Source: DASPLH01 sp035627675
Lineage (GTDB): Bacteria; Acidobacteriota; Terriglobia; Terriglobales; Acidobacteriaceae
Length of the DNA stretch: 5,987 nucleotides
NCBI GenBank assembly: GCA_035627675.1
Contig: DASPLH010000160.1
Location: 1-5,987, forward strand
Direction: 5' to 3'
Both the position numbers and the translations under genes were made by a program. The notes beneath the pieces are model-generated. The model was not told where the DNA came from and made no database searches. It saw nothing but the letters and a program-made list of their open reading frames with translations. This document shows positions 1 to 5,982 of the stretch, in pieces (within the stretch, counting starts at the first letter, position 1; every line of letters begins with the position of its first letter).

Positions 1-368
1 CCGAGCCCTGGTTGCGCGGCATCGGCAAGACCACGGAAGAACTCATGGCCGCGACCGGCGGCAAGGAACCGATCGCGCCGTACCTGGTTTCGCTCCTGTG
101 CAGCCTGGTGATCGGCTACACGCTCGCGTGGCTGTTGCCGCGTGTTGGGACGGTGAGCGCTGCCACCGGAGCGAAGCTGGGACTGATACTCGGCATCGGC
201 ATCGTGGTCACGACAACCTGGACGGAGTACGCATTCGAGATGCGCTCGTTCGGCATCACGGCCATCAACGCCGGTTATCCGGCGATTGGAATGATCCTGA
301 TGGGCGCCATCATCGGCGGATGGAATGCGCGGGCCGACCGTCCGAAGCAGAGGATGGCTGCGGCGTAA
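1..368 (+). CDS. DUF1761 family membrane protein, 5'-truncated by window edge
   Basis: Small integral membrane protein of unknown function; the 5' end lies outside the window. The reading frame is open from base 3 (EPWLRGIGKT...) to a TAA at 366-368, giving 121 visible residues. A TTG at 12-14 could be read as a start, but the in-frame residues before it (EPW) fit the family pattern of a loop after the first helix (a W-x-R-x-x-GKT-x-EEL type segment), so I treat the gene as cut rather than starting there. Three hydrophobic segments remain: roughly visible residues 27-46, 58-80 and 84-106. The last holds the family-like stretch INAGYPAIGMILMGAIIGGW. The tail is short and basic, as expected on the cytoplasmic side. 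DUF1761 proteins are about 130-150 residues with four helices, so about one helix is missing. The family call is from pattern memory, not a profile search; the function is unknown. Confidence 0.75.
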   Translation, partial: EPWLRGIGKTTEELMAATGGKEPIAPYLVSLLCSLVIGYTLAWLLPRVGTVSAATGAKLGLILGIGIVVTTTWTEYAFEMRSFGITAINAGYPAIGMILMGAIIGGWNARADRPKQRMAAA

Positions 369-388
369 ACCGGCACCCGGAGCCGGTT
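368..388 (+). terminator. Stem-loop directly after the DUF1761 stop, possible terminator
   Basis: A perfect 7-bp inverted repeat (AACCGGC at 368-374, GCCGGTT at 382-388) encloses a 7-base loop. It begins on the last base of the stop codon. Its position suits a transcript end, but there is no run of T after the 3' arm (the next bases are CAGCGCG), so it is not a textbook intrinsic terminator. It could instead be a Rho-assisted end or an mRNA-stabilising hairpin. Confidence 0.4.
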
Positions 389-421
389 CAGCGCGAAATC
401 ATTGGGTCGTCGGCCAGAGCG

Positions 422-438
422 GGGGTGTATAGTACCCC
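422..438 (+). promoter_or_regulatory. Putative -10 box within a GGGGT-N7-ACCCC palindrome
   Basis: TATAGT at 428-433 matches the sigma-70 -10 consensus at five of six positions. It sits inside a palindrome with arms GGGGT (422-426) and ACCCC (434-438). A -10 here would put the transcription start near 439-441, only about 9 bases before the ATG at 449. No good -35 is visible: TTGGGT at 402-407 would leave a 20-base spacer, which is too long. The palindrome could be an operator for a repressor acting on the -10 region, or a chance GC-rich repeat. Visual evidence only. Confidence 0.35.
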
Positions 439-448
439 TGCAACTCAC

Positions 449-796
449 ATGCGCATCCTTCTGATCGGACGGAACCCGCAAACGCGCGAAGAACGGAAAC
501 TGCTGCTCCGGGCGGAAGGCTTCGACGCGACCGCTGTCGATCCGGAAGAAGCCCCGGAAGCACTGGAGAGCGGCTTCGACTGCCTGGTGTTGGGAAGCAG
601 CCTTCAGCGGTCCGAGGCCGCGCACAGCGCGCAATTGTTCCAGTCCGCGAACCCGACGGGATGGGTTCTGCGTGTGTGGGATCGCGCGGCGGGAGCCGAA
701 TTCGCCACCTCGACCGTGGCCCCAAACAATCCCGCGGCCCTCGTCGATGCGCTGAAGGCGTTGCAGAGGCGCTTCGAAGCCGCCCGGGACGCGTAA
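449..796 (+). CDS. Stand-alone degenerate receiver (response-regulator-like) protein
   Basis: A 115-residue protein with the layout of a CheY-like receiver domain and nothing else. Strand 1 is MRILLIGRNP, helix 1 TREERKLLLRAEGF, then FDCLVLGSSL where the phosphorylated strand should be, and a final helix PAALVDALKALQRRF. The chemistry is missing. The acidic pair after strand 1 is replaced by G7-R8-N9, the phospho-acceptor Asp is G49, and the conserved Lys of the usual TKPF motif aligns with A91 in VAPNNP. It therefore probably cannot be phosphorylated, and may act as a protein-binding module or respond to something else. I chose the ATG at 449 because the fold starts exactly there; the frame stays open upstream to 98, but that part is an out-of-frame overlap with DUF1761. 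No Shine-Dalgarno sequence is visible. It converges on the dehydrogenase gene. No output domain or histidine kinase is nearby. Confidence 0.72.
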   Translation: MRILLIGRNPQTREERKLLLRAEGFDATAVDPEEAPEALESGFDCLVLGSSLQRSEAAHSAQLFQSANPTGWVLRVWDRAAGAEFATSTVAPNNPAALVDALKALQRRFEAARDA

Positions 797-810
797 GCCC
801 CGTCACGCAT

Positions 811-832
811 CGCTCCAACCGGTTCGGAAGCG
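811..832. terminator. Imperfect stem-loop between convergent genes
   Basis: CGCTCC (811-816) can pair with GGAAGCG (826-832) with one bulged A, around a loop holding ACCGGT. It lies in the 37-base gap between the stop of the receiver-like gene (796) and the stop of the dehydrogenase (834), where a shared bidirectional terminator would be expected. The stem is short and neither side has a clear T run, so this is a weak call. Confidence 0.28.
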
Positions 833-833
833 T

Positions 834-1817
834 CTAGTATCCCTTCGTCTTATCCACTTCTCCCAGCAGCCGCTTGTTCGCCAGGAACCGCCGCAGGTTT
901 TCGGTGAGCAACTCGTAGTGTCGCGGCCATAGCTGGCCGGAGAGCGCCGCCGAGTGCGGCGTGATCAGCACATTCTCCAATCCCCAGAGCGGGGAATCAG
1001 GAGGCAAGGGTTCCTGCTCGAAGACGTCGAGCGCCGCCCCGGCGATCCGTCCGTCACGCACGGCCTCGGCCAGCGCCTGTTCGTTTACGACGGCGCCCCT
1101 TGCGACATTGATGAGGTAAGCGCTCGGCTTGAGCATCGCCAGCCGGATGGCATCGAACAGTCTCGTCGTCTTCTCCGTCACCGGGACGGCGATCACGACG
1201 AAGTCGGCCTCACGCAGCACGGAGTCAAGCGCGTCGAATCCCAGCACGCGCTCCACCCAGCGGTTGCCGCGTTGCGGATGTTCGCGGACGCCGATGACGT
1301 GCATGCCGAGCGCGCTGGCGATCCGCGCCACGCTCGAACCGATCGCCCCAAGCCCTATGACGAGCATTGTGGCGCCACGAAGCTCGCGCGGGCGCTGCGG
1401 CCCGTCCCACAATGGCTGCTGTGCCCACACCCGCTCGTGCTGGTAGTCGCGCGCTCGATGCAGACCTTTCGCCAGGGCGAACGCCAGCGCGATCGCGTGT
1501 TCCGCCACCACCGGCCCGTGGACGTCGCGCGCGTTGGTTACCCGAACCGGGCTTTGAACGACCTCGGGAATGAGGACTGCGTGGACCGCCGCGGCCGGAG
1601 AGTGTATCCAGCGCAGGCGTCGAGCCGCCCTGAACTGCTCGCCGCGCAGCGACCAGGTCACGAGCACCTCGGCGTCGGCCAGTTCACGCTCAAGCCCGTC
1701 ATAGCTGTGCATCTGGACCACCTGCAAGGCGGGGAAGTCCTGCCGCAAGCGCGCGGGGAACCACTCCGGAGCGTTCCAGAGCGAAAACCGATGTTGTACA
1801 CAAAGGACGAGTTTCAT
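834..1817 (-). CDS. D-2-hydroxyacid dehydrogenase (NAD(P)-dependent)
   Basis: A 327-residue cytoplasmic oxidoreductase of the D-isomer-specific 2-hydroxyacid dehydrogenase family, which interconverts 2-oxoacids and D-2-hydroxyacids (glyoxylate/hydroxypyruvate-type substrates are possible). The Rossmann motif GLGAIG is at residues 155-160. The three catalytic residues are present: R240 in LINVARGAVVN, E269 in DVFEQEPLP and H288 in ITPHSAA. At the end of the second Rossmann strand (HVIGVREHP) residue 178 is Arg where NAD-specific members have Asp, which suggests NADP(H) preference. The length matches the family. The substrate-side segment SPAAAVH (73-79) differs from the usual S-x-GAGVD. An in-frame ATG lies 12 codons upstream (1853), but I prefer 1817 because MKLVLCVQHRF starts the first strand. 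No strong Shine-Dalgarno sequence precedes either. The stop is TAG at 834-836. The exact substrate cannot be read from sequence. Confidence 0.92.
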   Translation of the reverse strand: MKLVLCVQHRFSLWNAPEWFPARLRQDFPALQVVQMHSYDGLERELADAEVLVTWSLRGEQFRAARRLRWIHSPAAAVHAVLIPEVVQSPVRVTNARDVHGPVVAEHAIALAFALAKGLHRARDYQHERVWAQQPLWDGPQRPRELRGATMLVIGLGAIGSSVARIASALGMHVIGVREHPQRGNRWVERVLGFDALDSVLREADFVVIAVPVTEKTTRLFDAIRLAMLKPSAYLINVARGAVVNEQALAEAVRDGRIAGAALDVFEQEPLPPDSPLWGLENVLITPHSAALSGQLWPRHYELLTENLRRFLANKRLLGEVDKTKGY

Positions 1818-1848
1818 GGCCGAGCGCCCGGCGGCACAGGCTCCGGCC

Positions 1849-1857
1849 AGCATAGCA
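1849..1857 (-). promoter_or_regulatory. Possible extended -10 element of the dehydrogenase gene
   Basis: Read on the - strand, TGCTATGCT resembles an extended -10 box (TGnTATnnT), with TATGCT at 1849-1854. It would start transcription near 1842, about 25 bases before the ATG at 1817. No convincing -35 lies upstream (TTAGGG at about 18 bases is the best). If real, the upstream ATG at 1853 would fall inside the promoter, supporting the 1817 start. The rest of the 143-base gap to the lipoprotein stop shows only a 5-bp hairpin (1879-1891) and no clear terminator. Confidence 0.22.
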
Positions 1858-1960
1858 GGCGAGTGCTGGTGGCCCTAATCTGCGAAGCAGAAGTGGGAGC
1901 GCCTACGAGCCGGCGAACGGAACATCCAGACGCACATCGGTGCTACGAGTTTGAGACGAC

Positions 1961-2980
1961 TTACTGGCCTGCGGAGGTCGTCACCGGCTGCGGCTTGTTG
2001 CCGCAGGCAGCGTAGCCCTTCTCGATGGCGGTGCCTTCCTCGTAATCATTCCAGGTCTCGATCATGAGGAACGGCAACTGGTGATTGTCGTCGTAGTAGC
2101 GCCGGAAGAGCCTCAAGGAATCCTCGAAGGTTTTCCCGCAGCGCGCGTCCATCTTGCGGTTTCGGCTCCAGGACGCCTGGGTGTCGTTGAACCCTGGCCA
2201 GGCCGCGCCCACGGCAAGCTTATCGGGGTGCTGCGTCTTCATCTTGATATAGAAATCTTCGAGATACTCGCGCCCCCAGTTCGAGCCGTCCGGCTTCCAT
2301 CCCTCTTTCCCGGGCTGCACCCAGGCGTAGAAGCCGTCGAACGCGTCTTTCCACTTTTCATGGACGTCTTTGTAGATCAGAAGCGGAGGATCTTCCCACG
2401 ACTGCACCGCCTGCCTCACGCGAGCCCAATCCGTGTTGGTGCCCTTGGGGAAGATGAAAACCACGGGCCGCCCGTTGTAGCGCAGGTAGCTCGTGTTCGG
2501 GACCTGCGCATGCGGACCTATGTAGCGGTCGTAGGCGTACTGGAGATCCACCAGCACGGCTTCGGTCGAATCCTGAGGGCCGCTGTCGTCCTCGTCGTAC
2601 ATGATAGAGACCTTGAAGTTTCCATCCGCATTCGCGAGGTTCTGCAACATCGCGTAACTCTGGTCTTCGTACGGGTGCCGCGGGCCGTACCAGTTCACGA
2701 CGAAGCCTGCGATCCCGAGTGCCTCGGCTTCCTGTATCTGGCGCTGGAGCACCACGCGGTCCTGGGACGAGTAGCCGACGTTCATGTGGTTGTTGCGTCC
2801 GAACCACGGCTGGTACGCGGCCAGCACGATCGGCGCCCGTTCGCTGGCCTCGAAGCGGCTTTGCCCGATCAGCGTCTTTTTCAAATCGCTTCGCTGGGCG
2901 CAGCCCGCCGTCAACGCCAGCAACAAAACACAGGCGAGCAGGGCGACACGTGAGTACCTGGGGTCGAACATGGATGGCAT
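1961..2980 (-). CDS. Secreted lipoprotein with GH71/GH99-like glycosidase domain
   Basis: A 339-residue protein with an N-terminal lipoprotein signal: basic start (RYSR), hydrophobic core residues 12-25 and lipobox TAGC with the lipidated Cys at 27. The rest looks like one alpha-glycosidase-type barrel of the GH71/GH99 kind. The first strand is IVLAAYQPWFG (51-61). Next come AEALGIAGFVVNWYGP (85-100), an inner YNGRPVVFIF strand (168-177), and a late active-site strand IETWNDYEEGTAIE (307-320). In GH99 the equivalent motif is NEWHEGT with two catalytic Glu; GH71 has WNDYGES. Here D312 and E315 would be the acidic pair. A role in cutting alpha-linked glucan or mannan at the envelope is inference. 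GAGGA sits 3 bases before the ATG at 2980; an ATG at 2971 also fits, with a 12-base gap. The gene follows the peptidase terminator, so it probably has its own promoter, which I cannot identify. The stop is TAA at 1961-1963. Confidence 0.78.
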   Translation of the reverse strand: MPSMFDPRYSRVALLACVLLLALTAGCAQRSDLKKTLIGQSRFEASERAPIVLAAYQPWFGRNNHMNVGYSSQDRVVLQRQIQEAEALGIAGFVVNWYGPRHPYEDQSYAMLQNLANADGNFKVSIMYDEDDSGPQDSTEAVLVDLQYAYDRYIGPHAQVPNTSYLRYNGRPVVFIFPKGTNTDWARVRQAVQSWEDPPLLIYKDVHEKWKDAFDGFYAWVQPGKEGWKPDGSNWGREYLEDFYIKMKTQHPDKLAVGAAWPGFNDTQASWSRNRKMDARCGKTFEDSLRLFRRYYDDNHQLPFLMIETWNDYEEGTAIEKGYAACGNKPQPVTTSAGQ

Positions 2981-3050
2981 GAGTCCTCAGGTGCTTGGAT
3001 GAGGGAAGCCGAACAGGCGTTGGACACCCGGTCGGGGTCATCGCAAATGA

Positions 3051-3077
3051 AAAAGGCGGGCCGGAAGCCCGCCTTTT
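3051..3077 (-). terminator. Strong intrinsic terminator of the S9 peptidase gene
   Basis: A perfect 11-bp inverted repeat (AAAAGGCGGGC at 3051-3061, GCCCGCCTTTT at 3067-3077) encloses a 5-base loop, 16 bases past the peptidase stop at 3094. Read on the - strand it is a GC stem with a TTCCG loop followed by TTTTTCATTT, a textbook Rho-independent terminator. The T run on the other side means it could also work in the + direction, although no + strand gene ends there. Confidence 0.92.
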
Positions 3078-3093
3078 CCCCCAAAGCAGGTGT

Positions 3094-5076
3094 TCAGGGC
3101 TTCGCGGCAGCCGCCTGCGACTTCTCGCCGGTCAGGAACTGCTGCACGAACAGGATGGTCGAGTAGAACTGGAAGTCCGCGTTCTTCTTCTTTGCGAACC
3201 CGTGGCCCTCGTCCTTGGCGGTCAGGTACCAGACGGGCGTGCCTTGCTTCTGGAGCGCGGCCACCATCTGGTCGGCCTCGCTCTTGGGCACGCGCGGGTC
3301 GTTCGCTCCCTGGATTACGAAGATAGGCTTCGCGATCTTGTCCACGTGGTTCATGGGGGCGATACTCTCGAGGAACTCGCGCATCTTCGGATCGCGTTCG
3401 TCGCCGTACTCCACCCGGCGCAGGTCGCGGCGGTAAGCCTCCGTGTTCTGGAGGAAGGTGACGAGGTTCGACATTCCGACGACGTCCACCGAGCAGGCGA
3501 TCATGTCGTTGTAGCGCGTGGCAACGGCCAGGGTCATGTGTCCGCCATAGCTGCCGCCCATGACCATGATCTTGTCGCCGTCGAGCGTCGGCTGCTGCTT
3601 GATCCATCGCAGCAGCGTCTCGATGTCGCGGTAGGAGTCTTCGCGCTTTACGCCATTGTCCAGCGCGACGAACGTCTTGCGGTAGCCCGTGGAGCCGCGC
3701 ACGTTCGGCTCAAGTACAGCAATTCCCATCTCATTAACGAAATAGTTGAAGCGTCCCATGAAGTCTGGACGTGCCTGTCCCTCGGGGCCGCCATGGATGC
3801 TGACCATTACCGGGCGCTTGCCGGGGAACTTCGACGCCGGCGGCATCGAGAGCCAGCCGGTGATCTCACGACCGTCGAACGACTTCCACCGCACGAGTTG
3901 CGCATCGACGAAGTTCGCCGGGTTGAGACCGCCGGTCTCGCTGGCCGTCCAGCGATCGACTTTGTTCGTCGTCAGATCGACCGAGAAGACGTCCAGAGGA
4001 CTCTTGGCGGAGTTCACCGAGACGGCAATCTCGCGGTTGTTCTCATGCCACTCGATTGCCCCGAAGGTCCCCGTGGGCAGCTTCGGTACGGTACGTTCCT
4101 TGCCCGACGCGAGATCGAGCACGTGCAAGACGTTCAATCCGTTCTCGTTCGTGGCGAAGGCGACCATCCGCCGATTCCACGAGAGGTACGCCGCCTCGAT
4201 GTCCCACTTATAGTTCGTCAGATAGCGGTGTTGCTTCGTCGCGAGGTCTATGTAAGTCAGGCGCTGGAACTCGTTGTCCTTGTCGGTGGTGACGTAAACG
4301 CCCTTGCCGTCGGCGCTGAAGCCCACGGGAGCGTAGGCGATTTTGTCGGCGCCCTTGGGCGTCAGCAGTGTCTTGTTGCCGCTGGCCACATCCACCAGCC
4401 AGATGTAGCTTTCGTTGACGGAGATCTCCTCAACAGCCAGCAACGTGCTGTCATCCGGAGACCAGTCCACGACGCTCCATCCGCCGCCCTGGTTTTCCAC
4501 CAGCAGCTTGTCGGTCGCTTTGTTCAGCGGGTCCATTACGTAGAAGTCGAGATCGGCGCGGTTGCGGCGCGTGGACGAGTAGGCAATGCGGTCGCCTTTG
4601 TTGGAGAAGCGCACCGCGATGTTGCGCGACTTGCCGTCCGTCAGCAGTGTGACGTCGCCATTGGCGAGGTCATAGCGATAGATCTGGAACCACTCGCCGC
4701 CGCCGATGTCCTTTGTGAAGACGATGTAGTCGCCCTTGTGCGGCTGGTAGGCGGCGTTGGAGATGCGGTCAGGGAAGAACGTGAGCTGCGTGCGCGCGCC
4801 TCCGGGCATTGCCACGCGGTGAAGCTGGTTGGTCTCGGCGAAACGGGTGCCAATGATGACTTCACGGCGCGTAGGATGCCAGCCGTAAACGTTCGCCATG
4901 CGGAACTCCGTGTAGCGGTTCGCCTGCTCGGCAATCGCCGATGGAACCTCCGGCACACCCTGCACGATCAGGTTGTCGCCGGGAGCAACGACCGCGGCAG
5001 CACCGTTCTGCTGGGCAGATTGCGCGAACGCAGCGCTCGAGATTAACAATGTGAGAGCTACTAGAACTTTACGCAT
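3094..5076 (-). CDS. Secreted S9-family prolyl oligopeptidase-type peptidase
   Basis: A 660-residue serine peptidase of the prolyl oligopeptidase family (acylaminoacyl-peptidase/dipeptidyl-peptidase-like), which cuts short peptides. A Sec signal peptide (MRKVLVALTLLISSAAFA, likely cut after A18 before Q19) exports it, probably to the periplasm. Residues about 60-375 form a beta-propeller of repeated strands such as DRIAYSSTR, ending in segments like YDLANGDVTLLT and VDVASGNKTLLT. Residues about 395-650 are the alpha/beta-hydrolase. HGGPEGQ (428-434) supplies the oxyanion region and NVRGSTGY (458-465) is typical. The triad is S509 in GGSYGG, D593 in GANDPRVP and H625 in DEGHGF. All catalytic residues are intact and the length is normal. 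The start at 5076 is chosen because GGAG precedes the ATG by 5 bases and the signal peptide begins there. A TTG 16 codons upstream would overlap the promoter. It is probably a single-gene unit with its own promoter and terminator. Confidence 0.95.
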   Translation of the reverse strand: MRKVLVALTLLISSAAFAQSAQQNGAAAVVAPGDNLIVQGVPEVPSAIAEQANRYTEFRMANVYGWHPTRREVIIGTRFAETNQLHRVAMPGGARTQLTFFPDRISNAAYQPHKGDYIVFTKDIGGGEWFQIYRYDLANGDVTLLTDGKSRNIAVRFSNKGDRIAYSSTRRNRADLDFYVMDPLNKATDKLLVENQGGGWSVVDWSPDDSTLLAVEEISVNESYIWLVDVASGNKTLLTPKGADKIAYAPVGFSADGKGVYVTTDKDNEFQRLTYIDLATKQHRYLTNYKWDIEAAYLSWNRRMVAFATNENGLNVLHVLDLASGKERTVPKLPTGTFGAIEWHENNREIAVSVNSAKSPLDVFSVDLTTNKVDRWTASETGGLNPANFVDAQLVRWKSFDGREITGWLSMPPASKFPGKRPVMVSIHGGPEGQARPDFMGRFNYFVNEMGIAVLEPNVRGSTGYRKTFVALDNGVKREDSYRDIETLLRWIKQQPTLDGDKIMVMGGSYGGHMTLAVATRYNDMIACSVDVVGMSNLVTFLQNTEAYRRDLRRVEYGDERDPKMREFLESIAPMNHVDKIAKPIFVIQGANDPRVPKSEADQMVAALQKQGTPVWYLTAKDEGHGFAKKKNADFQFYSTILFVQQFLTGEKSQAAAAKP

Positions 5077-5081
5077 CCGGT

Positions 5082-5085
5082 CTCC
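5082..5085 (-). promoter_or_regulatory. Ribosome-binding site that fixes the peptidase start
   Basis: GGAG on the - strand, with a 5-base spacer (ACCGG) to the ATG at 5074-5076. It supports the signal-peptide methionine over the upstream in-frame TTG at 5122-5124. Confidence 0.65.
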
Positions 5086-5109
5086 AATGAACTCCAAGGT
5101 GGAGGAAAG

Positions 5110-5137
5110 GTTATACGCGGACAAGTAGGGAAGGCAA
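5110..5137 (-). promoter_or_regulatory. Sigma-70-like promoter of the S9 peptidase gene
   Basis: Read on the - strand, TTGCCT (5132-5137, four of six to TTGACA) and TATAAC (5110-5115, five of six to TATAAT) are separated by 16 bases. Transcription would start near 5103 and give a leader of about 27 bases that contains the GGAG ribosome-binding site. Found by eye. Confidence 0.5.
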
Positions 5138-5148
5138 CGGGGGTAGCG

Positions 5149-5218
5149 GCATTCAGCAGTCAGGCGTCCGCGTTCGGATCCCAGCCTTTGAGTACGGACA
5201 ATCAGATGGGCTGAATGC
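5149..5218. repeat. Inverted repeat GCATTCAGC / GCTGAATGC with 52-base interior
   Basis: GCATTCAGC at 5149-5157 is the exact reverse complement of GCTGAATGC at 5210-5218. The right arm is the first unit of the heptamer array plus two bases. The interior contains a second, shorter pair (GTCCG 5166-5170, CGGAC 5195-5199), so the two could nest into one long structured element in the DUF4386 3' region. A competing 7-bp pairing, CAATCAG 5199-5205 with CTGATTG 5218-5224, also exists. Confidence 0.5.
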
Positions 5219-5244
5219 TGATTGCTGACGGCCGAATGCTGATT
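5210..5244 (+). repeat. Five tandem GCTGAnn heptamers overlapping a stop codon
   Basis: The 35 bases split exactly into five 7-base units: GCTGAAT, GCTGATT, GCTGACG, GCCGAAT and GCTGATT. Only one unit departs from GCTGA in its first five bases. The last two bases belong to the TAA stop of the DUF4386 gene (TTA on + at 5243-5245), so in that mRNA the array forms the very start of the 3' untranslated region. Two related units in opposite orientation (ATTCAGC, AGTCAGG) lie at 5151-5164. Confidence 0.75.
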
Positions 5245-5944
5245 AACGCCCCCTGACCGCCGGCCGCGCCTGCGTGGCGACTCCCTTGATGATCAGCCAG
5301 AACGCGAACACCACTTCGAATACGAGCATTGGGAGCCAGATGTACAGGGTCACCACCGGTCCGCTGACGAACCCGGCCAATCGCAGGGGAAGAGCCACCA
5401 CGAGCAGTGCCGACGCGACTACGCCGAGCCAGGCAAGCCAGACCGGGATGCTTCGCGCGCGAAGGAACAGGTACGAGAAGAGCAGGCTTCCTACGGCGAA
5501 GCATGTCGCCGCGACCACCACGGTCCAGCTTCCCATCCTGAACAGCAACGAGGCGAGCGCTTGCGATCCTGCGGCGTCGGGCGCAGCCGCCGTGGTGCCC
5601 GCGGTCGCGATCGACAACAGCGCCAGCGACCTGATCAGGGATGTGGCGCCAACCACTCCCTCAGTTACGCGACAACACAAGCCCATGATCGCCAGTTCGC
5701 GGTCTTGGTCGCGCGTCAGCGCATACAGCGTCACGCCCAGCACAACCGCGTACGCGACCTGAAGCAGCGTCAGCAGGATGTTTACCCGCATGAGCGTCGC
5801 GTGCTCAGCGATACTCGCGAGCCTCGCCGCGGTCTCTTGAGCTCCGCCGGTGATCTGGCCAGACAAGACCATGCTCGTGATCCCGGTGGCGATGTAAAGG
5901 AGGAACACGACGCCCGCGATGCGTGCGTTTGTTGTGCGAGTCAT
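5243..5944 (-). CDS. DUF4386 family integral membrane protein
   Basis: A 233-residue multi-pass membrane protein of unknown function. The N-terminus, TNARIAGVVFLLYIATGI, is the typical opening of DUF4386 proteins: a short basic start, then ARIAG and a hydrophobic helix. About six hydrophobic segments are visible, near residues 8-27, 53-76, 85-112, 139-161, 168-190 and 198-219. A soluble loop (28-50, AQETAARLASIAEHA) follows the first helix, and an Ala-rich stretch (113-129) sits between helices three and four. The C-terminus is basic (ARPAVRGR). The length is usual for the family, and no enzyme motif is seen. The start at 5944 is supported by GGAG (5950-5953) 5 bases upstream. The TAA stop is shared with the last unit of the heptamer array. 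The gene lies upstream of the S9 peptidase in the same direction, but the 166-base gap with its own promoter argues against an operon. Confidence 0.85.
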   Translation of the reverse strand: MTRTTNARIAGVVFLLYIATGITSMVLSGQITGGAQETAARLASIAEHATLMRVNILLTLLQVAYAVVLGVTLYALTRDQDRELAIMGLCCRVTEGVVGATSLIRSLALLSIATAGTTAAAPDAAGSQALASLLFRMGSWTVVVAATCFAVGSLLFSYLFLRARSIPVWLAWLGVVASALLVVALPLRLAGFVSGPVVTLYIWLPMLVFEVVFAFWLIIKGVATQARPAVRGR

Positions 5945-5976
5945 AAGCGCTCCGAGAGCCTGCCGCTGGCCTGCTC

Positions 5977-5982
5977 CTTATA
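5977..5982 (-). promoter_or_regulatory. Possible -10 box of the DUF4386 gene
   Basis: TATAAG on the - strand matches the -10 consensus at five of six positions. It would start transcription about 25 bases before the ATG at 5944. The -35 region would lie beyond the window edge, so the promoter cannot be completed here. Confidence 0.4.

Noticed and set aside
98..448. N-terminal extension of the receiver-like gene back to base 98
   Set aside because: This part overlaps the DUF1761 gene in another frame and reads as low-complexity Arg/His/Asp sequence. The receiver fold begins at the ATG at 449.
954..2953. Long + strand open frames (954-2015 and 2081-2953) opposite the dehydrogenase and lipoprotein
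   Set aside because: Same mirror-frame effect; the proteins show no domain and the - strand genes have clear family motifs.
3023..3039. GC-rich inverted repeat (GACACCCG/CGGGGTC) upstream of the lipoprotein gene
   Set aside because: The arms meet with only a two-base loop and a mismatch, so it cannot form a normal hairpin, and no promoter elements align with it.
2995..5046. A 683-codon open frame on the + strand opposite the S9 peptidase
   Set aside because: It is antisense to a gene with an intact catalytic triad, signal peptide and terminator. Its translation is rich in Arg, Val, His and Ala with no recognisable domain, as expected for the mirror frame of a high-GC gene.
5125..5242. Short CRISPR-like array in the peptidase/DUF4386 gap
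   Set aside because: The repeats are 7 bases, directly tandem and without spacers, so they are not CRISPR repeats.
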